Source: JAJFJD01 sp965228425 (lineage in GTDB: Bacteria > Pseudomonadota > Alphaproteobacteria > UBA8366). Taken from it: 64,000 bases of DNA. Under the pieces are notes generated by a model, which was not told the DNA's origin, did not search any database, and saw nothing but the letters and a program-made list of their open reading frames with translations. Positions 18,191-27,009 of the stretch are shown here, piece by piece; position 1 is the first letter of the stretch, and each line of letters starts with the position of its first letter. A program made the translations under genes and the position numbers. The stretch covers positions 3,906,001 through 3,970,000 of the forward strand of contig OZ245815.1 of NCBI GenBank assembly GCA_965228425.1, in the 5' to 3' direction.

Positions 18191-19858
18191 CTATCGCGGT
18201 GTCCGGGGATCGAGTTGCGTCGGATGGTCCGTGTCTTCCGCCAAGGCGCTGTGAACTTGATGCCCGCGCCCCGCGATGGCCGGCTTGGCCTCTTCTCGCA
18301 AGGACCGCATCAGCCCCCAGGCCATGAACAGCATGACGACCGAGAAGGGCAACGCCGCGGTGATCGATGCCGTCTGCAAGGCGGACAGCCCCCCGGCCAA
18401 CAACAGAATGCCGGCAACCAACCCTTCCTTCAGTCCCCAGACCACGCGGTGGACGATCGGCGGTTCCGGGTCGCCCATGGACAGGATGGTGTTGACCACC
18501 AGCGTGCCCGAGTCCGACGACGTGATGAAATAGGTCGCGATCAACAGGGTCGCGACCGCCGCCGCGAGTTTGCCCATGAATCCGGGATCGAGCTTGTCGA
18601 GCGTGACGTAGAGCGCACTCGTCAGGTCGGTTTTCACGGCCTCGGTGATACCGCCGTCGCCGAACAACTCGATGTGCAGGGCGGTGCCGCCGAACAACAC
18701 CAGCCAAATGAAGGCCAGCAGCGTCGGCACGAGCAACACCCCCAGGATGAATTCGCGGATCGTCCGCCCGCGCGAGATACGGGCGATGAACATGCCGACA
18801 AACGGCGCCCACGCGATCCACCATCCCCAATAGAAGGCGGTCCACGACCCTTGCCACGCACCGTCCTTATGCGCGTCGGACCAGAGCGACAGCGGGATAA
18901 CGGTCGACAGATAGTCGCCGGTCGATTGCAGGAAGGTGTTCAAGAGGTAACGGGTCGGGCCGAAGGTGAACAGGAACACCATGATGGCGATCGAGAGCCA
19001 CAGGTTCAGTTCCGAGAGGATCTTCACCCCGCGCCCAACGCCAGAAACCACCGAGACCGTCGCAATCGCCGATATGATCGCGATCAGGCCAAGCATCGCG
19101 GCGATGTTGGGGGATTGCGCACCGTCCGGCCCCACGTCCACAAACAGCTCCCAACCGGTCAGCGTGTATAGACCGGTCGCCATTTGCTGCACGCCAAGCC
19201 CCAAAGACGTGGCAACGCCGAAGATCGTTCCGAAGACCGCCAAGATATCCGCCGCATGCCCGATCGGCCCATAAATCCGGTCGCCGATCAACGGGTACAA
19301 GGAGGACCGGATCGTCAACGGCAGATCCTTGCGGTAGGCGAAATAGGACAGCGACAACGCCACGACCACGTAGATCGCCCAGGGATGCAAACCCCAGTGA
19401 AAGAAAGTGATGCGCAGGGCGAGATTGGCGGCCGCCGGCGATTCCGCCATTTCCTTCGCCATGAAGGGATTCGACTGGAAATGATACATCGGCTCGGCGA
19501 TCGACCAGAAGACCAGTCCGATGCCCATACCGGCGCCGAACAGCATGGAGAACCAGGAGAAATACCCGAACTCCGGCCGGTCGTCGTCCTTTCCGAGCCG
19601 GATGCCGCCATACCGGCTGAACAGCAGGAAGATCACGAAGAACAGGAACCCGGCGACGATCGCGATGTAATACCATTTCATGGTCGTCACCATGAACGCC
19701 TTGGCCGCCGCGAAAACACCGCCCGCTTCCTCGGTCCACACGGCGCCAAAAATCACCAAAGCGAAAACGACGAATTGCGACCACAGAGTCACCGTCGTAT
19801 TCAGCCCCTTGTGCCAGCCGTCGGAGGCGCGCGCGTCGGCGACTCTCTGTTCGTGCAT
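18191..19858 (-). CDS. BCCT family betaine/choline/carnitine transporter
   Basis: The 555-aa membrane protein is a secondary transporter of the BCCT family for quaternary ammonium solutes such as glycine betaine. Around twelve hydrophobic segments are readable. Diagnostic segments are FGAGMGIGLVFWSIAEPMYH (around residues 92-111) and the WGWWIAWAPFVGMFIARISR block with the aromatic substrate-binding tryptophans. It begins just downstream of the sarcosine/dimethylglycine methyltransferase gene (start and stop separated by 3 bp), so synthesis and transport of betaine appear to be in one operon. Confidence 0.93.
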   Translation of the reverse strand: MHEQRVADARASDGWHKGLNTTVTLWSQFVVFALVIFGAVWTEEAGGVFAAAKAFMVTTMKWYYIAIVAGFLFFVIFLLFSRYGGIRLGKDDDRPEFGYFSWFSMLFGAGMGIGLVFWSIAEPMYHFQSNPFMAKEMAESPAAANLALRITFFHWGLHPWAIYVVVALSLSYFAYRKDLPLTIRSSLYPLIGDRIYGPIGHAADILAVFGTIFGVATSLGLGVQQMATGLYTLTGWELFVDVGPDGAQSPNIAAMLGLIAIISAIATVSVVSGVGRGVKILSELNLWLSIAIMVFLFTFGPTRYLLNTFLQSTGDYLSTVIPLSLWSDAHKDGAWQGSWTAFYWGWWIAWAPFVGMFIARISRGRTIREFILGVLLVPTLLAFIWLVLFGGTALHIELFGDGGITEAVKTDLTSALYVTLDKLDPGFMGKLAAAVATLLIATYFITSSDSGTLVVNTILSMGDPEPPIVHRVVWGLKEGLVAGILLLAGGLSALQTASITAALPFSVVMLFMAWGLMRSLREEAKPAIAGRGHQVHSALAEDTDHPTQLDPRTPR

Positions 19859-19861
19859 CCG

Positions 19862-20722
19862 CTATGCCTTCTGCTTTTGGAAATGCAAGATGCCCCAGGT
19901 CAGATATCCCTTGTCCGCGCCATCGACCCAGCGCGCCAAGCCCGACAGCATCGCGTCGACATAATCCCGACCCGACAATTCGACGACTTCGTCATAGCGA
20001 TTCCGCAATTCCTCGCCCACGCGGGCATAGTGGGTCCGAAGATTGGGCGTCAAATCCGTGAGCGAAACTTCCGTAAACCCCCGCTGCAGCAATGTATCGC
20101 GATAGAAGGCGCAGGATCCGAGCGATTCCAGATGAATTCGCTCGAGGATCGGTTGCAACACGCCGGGTGGGCAATTATCGCTCTGCATCGGATCGGTGAA
20201 GATAAACCGGCCGCCGGGTTTCAACACGCGGGAAACCTCGTCCATCACTCTAGGACGATCGCCGCTATGCAGGATCGCATCCTGCGACCAAACGACGTCG
20301 AACGTCTCCTCCGCTTCGGGGATATCCTCGAAACTGCCATGGACCACCGCGATTCGATCGGATAGACCGGCCTCGCGCGTAAGCGCCCGGTTCAACGCGT
20401 TTTGGGTCTCGCTGAGATTCAGGCAGGTAATCCGGCAACCGTATTGAGCCGCCAAAACCCGCGCCGATCCGCCGTAACCGGCACCTAAATCGATGACATT
20501 GCTGTCCGACGAAAGACCGTCCAACTGGGACGCCATCGCCTCCACCGTCCGGCGGCTGGCCGCACCGATATCTTCGTCAGAGGTTACATATATCCCGAGA
20601 TGAAGATCCTCGCCGCCCCAGATATTTTGATAGAAGGCGTCCGCCTCGGCGCTGTCGTAATACGCTTCGGCCTCCGCCACCGGTTTCGATTTACGGACCA
20701 CCGTAGCTCTTTTCCGCGACAT
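19862..20722 (-). CDS. Sarcosine/dimethylglycine N-methyltransferase (betaine synthesis)
   Basis: This SAM-dependent methyltransferase (286 aa) is predicted to convert sarcosine and dimethylglycine to glycine betaine. The N-terminal YYDSAEADAFYQNIWGGEDL segment and the following GIY and TVEAMAS region are characteristic of the dimethylglycine methyltransferase group. The SAM motif VIDLGAGYGGSARVLA is intact, and a VWSQDAILHSGDR block follows. Its start overlaps the upstream glycine/sarcosine methyltransferase by 32 nt and the BCCT gene follows directly. Together these support the betaine assignment over a generic methyltransferase. Confidence 0.87.
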   Translation of the reverse strand: MSRKRATVVRKSKPVAEAEAYYDSAEADAFYQNIWGGEDLHLGIYVTSDEDIGAASRRTVEAMASQLDGLSSDSNVIDLGAGYGGSARVLAAQYGCRITCLNLSETQNALNRALTREAGLSDRIAVVHGSFEDIPEAEETFDVVWSQDAILHSGDRPRVMDEVSRVLKPGGRFIFTDPMQSDNCPPGVLQPILERIHLESLGSCAFYRDTLLQRGFTEVSLTDLTPNLRTHYARVGEELRNRYDEVVELSGRDYVDAMLSGLARWVDGADKGYLTWGILHFQKQKA

Positions 20723-21497
20723 GGACGAAAAAGTCGGGTTCGTTCTCTTGGAAGGTTTCCTGAAAATCGCCGAACGTCTTTGTTCTCTGAAACCCGACTT
20801 CCGTGACCAGTTTGCGCATATAAGCCTTGCGCAGCGGAAACAAGTTCAAGTGATATTCCGACCCGTCGGGAAAGGAATAGCGAAAACGGGCAAGGTCATC
20901 GTCAACCTGCTCAGGCTCGGCCTTAACCTTTTCACCGCAATAATAGTATTTGTGCTTCGAGGAAAAACCGTTGTCCAAAATGCTGTCGTAGTTGCGGTGA
21001 TCTATGATCAAGATTCCGTCCCAGCGCAGCGCCGCGTAAAACTCGGCCAGCGCCCGCCGCCGGTCTTGCTCCTTAAATAAATGCGTGAAGGAGTTGCCGA
21101 GACAGATGATGGCGTCGTACTTGCCGTGCACGTCCTTGTTCAGCCATCGCCAGTCCGCATGCGCGGTGTGCAACACGAGATCGCGGTCACGGGCATTCTC
21201 GAAGGCCTTGGTCAGCATTTCCGCATTGCCGTCCGCGCTCGTCACGTCGAAGCCGGCTTTCAGCAGTTGTACCGAGTGAAATCCCGTACCCGTCGCAACG
21301 TCGAGAACTTTTTCCTTCCCCCGTGCCTTGAGAATATCGATAAAAAACTGTCCCTCACCCTCCGATCGGGCATCCCAGTCGATCAGCTCGTCCCATTTTT
21401 CCACGAAAGATTGGACATATTGCTTTTGGTAGAGATCCGTACCGCGTTGATCCTCGGACACGGCCCGCGCCTCTATACTTTCGGCTGCAACTCCCAC
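20691..21497 (-). CDS. Glycine/sarcosine N-methyltransferase (betaine synthesis)
   Basis: The product is predicted to methylate glycine to sarcosine and dimethylglycine using SAM, the first steps of de novo glycine-betaine synthesis known from halophiles. The YVQSFVEKWDELIDWDAR segment, the SAM motif VLDVATGTGFHSVQLL and the IIDHRNYD segment fit the glycine/sarcosine methyltransferase group. The frame is open further upstream, but the GTG at 21497 (268 aa) has AAGGAAGG eight bases before it. It overlaps the next methyltransferase by 32 nt. GC is lower by eye than in the flanking genes. Confidence 0.87.
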   Translation of the reverse strand: MGVAAESIEARAVSEDQRGTDLYQKQYVQSFVEKWDELIDWDARSEGEGQFFIDILKARGKEKVLDVATGTGFHSVQLLKAGFDVTSADGNAEMLTKAFENARDRDLVLHTAHADWRWLNKDVHGKYDAIICLGNSFTHLFKEQDRRRALAEFYAALRWDGILIIDHRNYDSILDNGFSSKHKYYYCGEKVKAEPEQVDDDLARFRYSFPDGSEYHLNLFPLRKAYMRKLVTEVGFQRTKTFGDFQETFQENEPDFFVHVAEKSYGGP

Positions 21498-21580
21498 GAG
21501 ATTTTCCTTCCTTACTCCAGTTTGCCCAAACATCGTATTTGCGGCCAAGCGGTTCAGAACCAAATGGCCTTACGAAAAGC

Positions 21581-21610
21581 GGCATATCACCGGCAATGCC
21601 GGTTTATGCC
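21581..21610. promoter_or_regulatory. Long palindrome upstream of the betaine operon (candidate operator or leader hairpin)
   Basis: The palindrome is built of outer arms GGCATA (21581-21586) and TATGCC (21605-21610) and inner arms ACCGGCA (21589-21595) and TGCCGGT (21597-21603) around a single central A. The arms differ only by one extra base on the left. It ends about 84 nt upstream of the chosen methyltransferase start, a good position for a dimeric regulator site or a 5' leader hairpin. It is not followed by a clear T-tract on the minus strand. Confidence 0.55.
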
Positions 21611-21868
21611 GAGCTAGTTTGATTGTTTTGGCGGTTTAAAGGAGTCAGGCCGACATCACTCAGCGGGTAATGCGACACCCCAAAGACGTGTATTCGATGC
21701 GATCTCGGTCGTCCGAAAGCGGCGGCAAAGGCCACCACAACACGTCCACCACCGGGACGGCAGTTGATTTCTCCCTTCGACCAAATGGCCGATTTGCCGC
21801 CCAGGGAGTATGGCGAAGGGTAACAAGCGTTCAAATCAGAAGCAACCGCGCACGGCGAGCCGCCCGTT

Positions 21869-21886
21869 CGGGACAACACCGTCCCG
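21869..21886 (-). terminator. GC-rich hairpin directly after the GMC gene (possible terminator)
   Basis: CGGGAC (21869-21874) and GTCCCG (21881-21886) form a 6-bp stem with a 6-nt loop, starting 7 bp past the GMC oxidoreductase stop on the minus strand. There is no strong T-tract afterwards, so it may only be a weak or Rho-assisted terminator. It would separate the GMC transcript from the betaine operon. Confidence 0.4.
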
Positions 21887-21892
21887 CCCTGA

Positions 21893-23515
21893 TCACGCAG
21901 CAACGGTCTGCCGCGATCGCGCGTCTTCCTTCACCATGTCCGCGCCCTTTTCGGCGATCATGATGGTCGGGGCGTTGGTGTTGGTGGACGTGACCGCCGG
22001 CATGACCGAAGCGTCTATGACGCGCAGTCCCGCCATCCCGTGCACGCGCAGCCGGTCATCGACGACCGCCATCGGATCATCGCCCATGCGGCAGGAACAG
22101 GTCGCGTGATACACCGTGTTGCCGGTCTGGCGCGCGAAGTCCAGCAACTCATCATCGGTCTGGACGTCCAGGCCGGGCACGGTCTCGGCAACCAGATGGC
22201 GCTTCAGCGCCGGCGCATTGAACCAATCCCGCACCATCCGCAAGCTGGCGACGACGGTGCGCCGGTCCCGCTCCTCCGCCATGTAATTCGGATTGATCGC
22301 CGGTTGATCGCGCGGGTCCGCGGACCGGGCCTCGACGATACCCCGGCTTTCGGGACGCATCTGCCACACGCCGGAGGTCATGCCGGGCTTCGTGTCGAGT
22401 TTCCGCCGCGGTCCCGCGGCATAGCTCGCCGAGGCATAAAGCGCCTGCACATCGGGCGTCGCCGATTCGGGCAATACCTTCACCGACGCGCAGACCAGCG
22501 ATGCGGCATAGGTCAGCATTCCACCCCCGTTCACGGCATATTTCACAAGTTCACCCGCAAAGCGGATGCCGCGGGAGCGTTCGTTCAGGGTCGCGATATC
22601 CTTTACCGCGGCCTGTACCCGGACCAGGAAATGGTCTTGGAAATTCTTGCCGACGCCCTGCAGCGCATGCCGCACATCGACGCCGATGGCGGACAGATGG
22701 TCGGGATCGCCGATACCCGACAGTTGCAGGATATGCGGCGAGCCGATCGCACCGGCGGAGACGATCACTTCGGCGGCGGCATCGGCTCGCTCCTTGGCGC
22801 CGCCGCGCGTGAACTCGACCCCGACCGCGCGCCGCCCCTCCAGGATCACCCGGTGAACCAGGGCATTGGTAACAACCTGCAGGTTCGGCCGGCGCATCGC
22901 CGGGCGCAGATAGGATCGCGCGGCGCTGGCCCGGAACCGTCCGCCCCGGGTCTGCTGGACCCAGCCGATATGATCGCCGAGACCGTGCGGCAGATCGTTC
23001 AGATCCTCACGATACTCCCAGCCCATCTCCTGGCCCGCCTCGATCGCGACCCGGCACAGTTCCGGCTGGTCCCGGGTGAGCGACGTATACAACGGCCCGC
23101 CCTTGGCATGGACCGCGTTGGCCGGTCCGTCCCAATTCTCGGCCTTGCGAAAATACGGAAAGACGTCCTTCGCCCCCCAGCCGCGATTGCCGAGTTGGGA
23201 CCAATGATCGTAATCCTCGGGTTGGGACCGGATGTAGATCATGCCGTTGATCGAACTCGACCCGCCCAGCACCCTGCCGCGCGGATAGGGAATCTCGCGG
23301 CCGTTCAGGCCCGATTCCCGGTCGGCCCTGAAGCCCCAGGTCAGCGTGGGATGGTCCAGCAGCTTGATGAAGCCGCCCGGGATATGAATCAGCGGGTTCC
23401 AGTCCTTGCCGCCCGCCTCGAGTAGGATCACCCGGGTATCCGGATCTTCGGTCAACCGGTTCGCGAGCACGCAGCCCGCCGACCCGGCCCCCACGATGAC
23501 ATAATCCGCTTGCAT
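21893..23515 (-). CDS. GMC family FAD-dependent oxidoreductase (choline dehydrogenase-like)
   Basis: The 540-aa flavoprotein has the FAD-binding GAGSAG (9-14), the first GMC signature GGSSSINGMIYIRSQPEDY, the second signature GAIGSPHILQLSGIG, and the C-terminal CSCRMGDDP ... STNTNAPTIMIAEKGAD region found in choline dehydrogenases. The frame is open far upstream, but the ATG at 23515 has GAAGAGGAGA before it and begins the FAD domain. Choline is a tempting substrate because the betaine synthesis operon lies just downstream on the same strand, but GMC enzymes are broad and no BADH gene is visible. Confidence 0.87.
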   Translation of the reverse strand: MQADYVIVGAGSAGCVLANRLTEDPDTRVILLEAGGKDWNPLIHIPGGFIKLLDHPTLTWGFRADRESGLNGREIPYPRGRVLGGSSSINGMIYIRSQPEDYDHWSQLGNRGWGAKDVFPYFRKAENWDGPANAVHAKGGPLYTSLTRDQPELCRVAIEAGQEMGWEYREDLNDLPHGLGDHIGWVQQTRGGRFRASAARSYLRPAMRRPNLQVVTNALVHRVILEGRRAVGVEFTRGGAKERADAAAEVIVSAGAIGSPHILQLSGIGDPDHLSAIGVDVRHALQGVGKNFQDHFLVRVQAAVKDIATLNERSRGIRFAGELVKYAVNGGGMLTYAASLVCASVKVLPESATPDVQALYASASYAAGPRRKLDTKPGMTSGVWQMRPESRGIVEARSADPRDQPAINPNYMAEERDRRTVVASLRMVRDWFNAPALKRHLVAETVPGLDVQTDDELLDFARQTGNTVYHATCSCRMGDDPMAVVDDRLRVHGMAGLRVIDASVMPAVTSTNTNAPTIMIAEKGADMVKEDARSRQTVAA

Positions 23516-23653
23516 GGCGATCTCCTCTTCCCACCGATATCTTACGGCTCCAACCGGTTCACACCAAACCCGCGTTCGATATGATGCGGGGCAACCCATT
23601 CGATGGCCGGACGCGCACCACAGTCCGGCATCGGTCACCTCTACGGACCGCAT

Positions 23654-24655
23654 ATGATCGAGACAACATCGCCGCCATCGGCACACCGGCCTTCCCGCCC
23701 GCGACGCGTGTTCGTACTGGGTGCGACCGGTACCATCGGCCGCGCAACGGTGCGCGCGCTGGTGCAGCGCGGTCACGAGGTGGTGTGTTTCGTGCGGCCC
23801 GGCGCCGGCGGGCCAAGGTTCGACGGCGCCACCGTACGCAGAGGGGACGTCACCGACCGGGATAGCCTGGCGCGGGACGGCTTCCAGGGGGAAAGTTTCG
23901 ATGCTTTGGTATCTTGCATGGCCTCCCGGACCGGGGCGCCGAAGGACGCTTGGGCGATCGATCACCAAGCCCATGTGAGCGCACTGGCGGCCGCGAAAGA
24001 CGCCGGCGTCTCGCAGATGGTGCTACTCTCGGCAATCTGCGTTCAGAAGCCGCTGCTTGCCTTTCAGCATGCCAAGCTGGCCTTCGAGACGGCACTGATC
24101 GATTCCGGCGTCACCTATTCCATCGTTCGGCCCACGGCGTTCTTCAAGTCGCTGGCGGGTCAAATCGACCGGCTGAAACAGGGCAAGCCCTTCGTCGTTT
24201 TCGGTGACGGCACGCTGACGGCCTGCAAACCGATCGGCAACGACGACCTCGCGGCGTATCTCGCCGACTGCCTCGACGACGAAAGCCGCCAGAACCGCAT
24301 CCTGCCGATCGGCGGCCCCGGCGACGCCATCACACCGCGCCAACAAGGCGAGCATCTGTTCAAATTGCTCGGGCGCGAACCGCGGTTCCGGCAGGTGCCG
24401 GTGGCGCTGATGGATACGATCGTGGCGACACTCGGGACGCTGGGCCGCGTGATACCGCCGCTGTCCGAGAAAGCCGAGTTGGCCCGGATCGGCCGATATT
24501 ACGCCACGGAGTCCATGCTCGTGCTCGACCCGGTGACCGGGCGATACGATGCCGACGCCACGCCGTCATACGGGTCCGAAACCTTATTCGAGTTTTACGA
24601 ACGCGTCATCGAGGAGGACGTTACGGTCGATCGGGGAGACCACGCGGTCTTTTGA
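23654..24655 (+). CDS. bciA: BciA-type 3,8-divinyl (proto)chlorophyllide 8-vinyl reductase
   Basis: The 333-aa product closely follows the BciA family, NADPH-dependent enzymes that reduce the 8-vinyl group in (bacterio)chlorophyll synthesis. After a short leader comes the Rossmann motif GATGTIG (23-29). The block LLSAICVQKPLLAFQHAK follows, then IVRPTAFFKSLAGQ, GDGTLTACKPI, ILPIGGPGDAITP, and near the end ARIGRYYATESMLVLDP and ATPSYGSETLF. This run of segments is specific to the vinyl reductases rather than generic atypical SDRs. The ATG at 23654 lacks a good Shine-Dalgarno. It is divergent from the GMC gene; no other photosynthesis gene is in the window. Confidence 0.83.
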   Translation: MIETTSPPSAHRPSRPRRVFVLGATGTIGRATVRALVQRGHEVVCFVRPGAGGPRFDGATVRRGDVTDRDSLARDGFQGESFDALVSCMASRTGAPKDAWAIDHQAHVSALAAAKDAGVSQMVLLSAICVQKPLLAFQHAKLAFETALIDSGVTYSIVRPTAFFKSLAGQIDRLKQGKPFVVFGDGTLTACKPIGNDDLAAYLADCLDDESRQNRILPIGGPGDAITPRQQGEHLFKLLGREPRFRQVPVALMDTIVATLGTLGRVIPPLSEKAELARIGRYYATESMLVLDPVTGRYDADATPSYGSETLFEFYERVIEEDVTVDRGDHAVF

Positions 24656-24680
24656 TCCGGCGCATCGGCAACGATGAACG

Positions 24681-25691
24681 CTAACCGCCACCCTGCCGCT
24701 TTTTCCGCTTCTGCTCCCGGCGGAACTTTCGCCATTTTGCAACGTTGCGGTTGTGCTCTTTCAAGGTCTTGGCGAACGCGTGCCCGCCGGTCCCATCCGC
24801 GACGAAAAAATATTCTTCGGATTCGATCGGGTTCATCACGGCGGCCAGCGATTCCCGGCCGGGATTGGCGATCGGCCCTGGCGGCAGCCCTTTGATCCGG
24901 TACGTATTATAAGGATTGTCGCGTCGAAGGTCCTTGCGGGTCAGGCGCCGGCCGAGCGAACCGCTTCCTTTGGTCAGCCCATAAATAGCCGTCGGATCGG
25001 ATTCCAGACGCATCCCCTTGCGCAGTCGGTTCACGAAGACCGCGGCGACACGGGGGCGCTCCTCCGGCACCGCTGTCTCCTTTTCCACGATGGACGCAAG
25101 GATGACCGCCTCTTCTATCGTCTGAATCGGCAAATTCGGCGCCCGCGTTTCCCAGAGTTCCTCGACCGTGACGGTCATGGCTTCGGTCATGCGGTCCAGA
25201 AGCGCCTGCCGCGTATCGCCGAGCGAGAAATGATACGTGTTGGGCAACAGCGCTCCCTCGGCGGGCTGGGTCTCGATCTCCCCCTTCAAGCCCTCGGTCT
25301 CCGACAACAGGCCAACCACCTGTTTCGAGGTCAGGCCTTCCGCGACCGTGACACGCCGCACCACGGTCTCGCCCTGCAGCAGGATATCGAGGGTGCGCTC
25401 GATGCTGACGCGCTCCTCGAAGATGTACTCGCCGGCCTTCAACGTGTGCTGTGCGTCGCGCACCCAGGCGGTTATTACGAACAGGGTCGGGTGCTCGACG
25501 ACATCCTTCGCCGCGAGCTTGTGCGCAATCTCCGTGAGCCCCGCGCCGCGCTCGACCACCACCGTCGTCGATTCGACCAGTGGCCCAGGCGCCGAAATTG
25601 CGGAAAAACCCCACATAGCAACGCCGCCAGCAAGGATACTGGCGGCGATAAGCACTCCGGCGACGATTTTTGTCAGTCGGGACTTGGTCAT
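24681..25691 (-). CDS. mltG: Endolytic murein transglycosylase MltG
   Basis: MltG (YceG) cleaves nascent glycan strands near the membrane and helps set glycan length. The 336-aa product has an N-terminal transmembrane anchor (about 8-28), a LysM-like region, and the catalytic segment ASIVEKET with Glu203 as the presumed acid. These are followed by RLESDPTAIYGL, NPYNTYRIKGLPPGPIANPG and the FFVADGTGGHAFAKTL block. It sits 7 bp downstream of fabF on the same strand, the usual alphaproteobacterial arrangement. The C-terminus is strongly basic. Confidence 0.95.
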   Translation of the reverse strand: MTKSRLTKIVAGVLIAASILAGGVAMWGFSAISAPGPLVESTTVVVERGAGLTEIAHKLAAKDVVEHPTLFVITAWVRDAQHTLKAGEYIFEERVSIERTLDILLQGETVVRRVTVAEGLTSKQVVGLLSETEGLKGEIETQPAEGALLPNTYHFSLGDTRQALLDRMTEAMTVTVEELWETRAPNLPIQTIEEAVILASIVEKETAVPEERPRVAAVFVNRLRKGMRLESDPTAIYGLTKGSGSLGRRLTRKDLRRDNPYNTYRIKGLPPGPIANPGRESLAAVMNPIESEEYFFVADGTGGHAFAKTLKEHNRNVAKWRKFRREQKRKKRQGGG

Positions 25692-25698
25692 ATCCGGG

Positions 25699-26964
25699 TC
25701 ACGGCGCCTGCGACATAACGAGCGATGCGTTCGTTCCGCCGAACCCGAAGGAATTCGACATGATGTTGCGCACTTTTCGTTCTTTCGATTCGTGCGGCAC
25801 CAGATCGATGTCGCAACCGTCGGACGGATTGTCCAAATTCAGGGTCGGCGGCACGATGCCGGTGTTGATCGTTTTGATGCTGAAAATCGCCTCGACCGCG
25901 CCCGCGGCGCCAAGCAGATGGCCGATCGCCGATTTCGTCGACGACATGCAAAGCTTGTAGGCCTGATCGCCGTACAGACGCTTCACCGCGTTCACTTCGA
26001 TTTCGTCGCCGAGCGGCGTCGAGGTGCCATGCGCATTGATGTAATCGATTTCTTCCGGGTTCATCTTGGCGCGTTTCAGCGCCGCTTTCATTGCCCGGAA
26101 CGCACCGTTGCCGTCGGGCGCCGGCGCCGTAATATGATTCGCATCGCCGGACATGCCGTAGCCGGTCACTTCGGCGTAGATTTTCGCGCCTCGCGCCTTG
26201 GCATGTTCCAACTCCTCGAGCACGAGAACGCCCGCTCCCTCGCCCATGACAAACCCGTCGCGATCCTTGTCCCAGGGCCGCGACGCTTTCTCCGGCATGT
26301 CGTTGAAGTTGGTCGAAAGCGCCTTGGATGCAGCAAATCCCGCGATGCCGATTCGGCACACCGTCGACTCGGCGCCGCCGGCCACCATGACATCTGCGTC
26401 GTCGAGCATGATCAACCGCGCGGCATCGCCGATCGCATGCGCGCCCGACGCGCAGGCGGTCACCACTGCGTGATTCGGCCCGCGGAACCCGAACCGGATC
26501 GACACCTGCCCGGAGGCCAGATTGATCAGGTTCGCTGCGATGAAGAACGGGCTGACGCGGCGCGGGCCGCGTTCGTGCAAGGTGATCGACGTGTCGCAGA
26601 TACCGGGCAGCCCGCCGATACCGGACCCAATCATCACACCGGTCCGGTCTCGCGCGTCCTCGGCGTCCGGCTTCCAGCCCGAATCCTCAACCGCCTCGCA
26701 GGCCGCGGCGATGGCGCACATGATGAAGCGGTCCATCTTGCGCTGGTCCTTCGAATCGATCCATTCGTCCGGATCGAATTTCCCCTCGGACGCGGGCCCA
26801 TAGGGAATTTCACCGGCAATCCTGCAACTCAGGTCCGATGTCTCTTCGAATGACTGGATCGCCGTAATGCCCGTCTCACCGTTGACGAGTCGATTCCATA
26901 CGTTATCGACCCCGATACCCAACGGACAGTTAACGCCGAGGCCCGTAACGACTACACGTCGCAT
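25699..26964 (-). CDS. fabF: 3-oxoacyl-ACP synthase II FabF
   Basis: FabF condenses malonyl-ACP with acyl-ACP in type II fatty-acid elongation. The 421-aa product has the catalytic Cys171 in VVTACASGAHAIGDA, the first catalytic His in NAHGTSTPLGD and the second in KSAIGHLLGAAGAVEA, plus the C-terminal SNSFGFGGTNASLV. It lies downstream of acpP (45-bp gap) and upstream of mltG in the fabD-fabG-acpP-fabF-mltG cluster. Family and length agree fully. Confidence 0.96.
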   Translation of the reverse strand: MRRVVVTGLGVNCPLGIGVDNVWNRLVNGETGITAIQSFEETSDLSCRIAGEIPYGPASEGKFDPDEWIDSKDQRKMDRFIMCAIAAACEAVEDSGWKPDAEDARDRTGVMIGSGIGGLPGICDTSITLHERGPRRVSPFFIAANLINLASGQVSIRFGFRGPNHAVVTACASGAHAIGDAARLIMLDDADVMVAGGAESTVCRIGIAGFAASKALSTNFNDMPEKASRPWDKDRDGFVMGEGAGVLVLEELEHAKARGAKIYAEVTGYGMSGDANHITAPAPDGNGAFRAMKAALKRAKMNPEEIDYINAHGTSTPLGDEIEVNAVKRLYGDQAYKLCMSSTKSAIGHLLGAAGAVEAIFSIKTINTGIVPPTLNLDNPSDGCDIDLVPHESKERKVRNIMSNSFGFGGTNASLVMSQAP

Positions 26965-27009
26965 GATAAGAGCTCGAAATCTAGAAGGGCGGTGTTCTCC
27001 CGCGCGGCG

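Larger units (their letters stand above)
21498..21892. other. 395-bp intergenic region between the GMC gene and the betaine operon
   Basis: No gene is supported on either strand, although short frames exist. The region holds a long interrupted palindrome at 21581-21610 upstream of the betaine operon and a GC-rich hairpin at 21869-21886 just after the GMC gene. Promoter elements for the betaine operon should lie between these, but no confident -35/-10 pair could be chosen. Confidence 0.45.
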
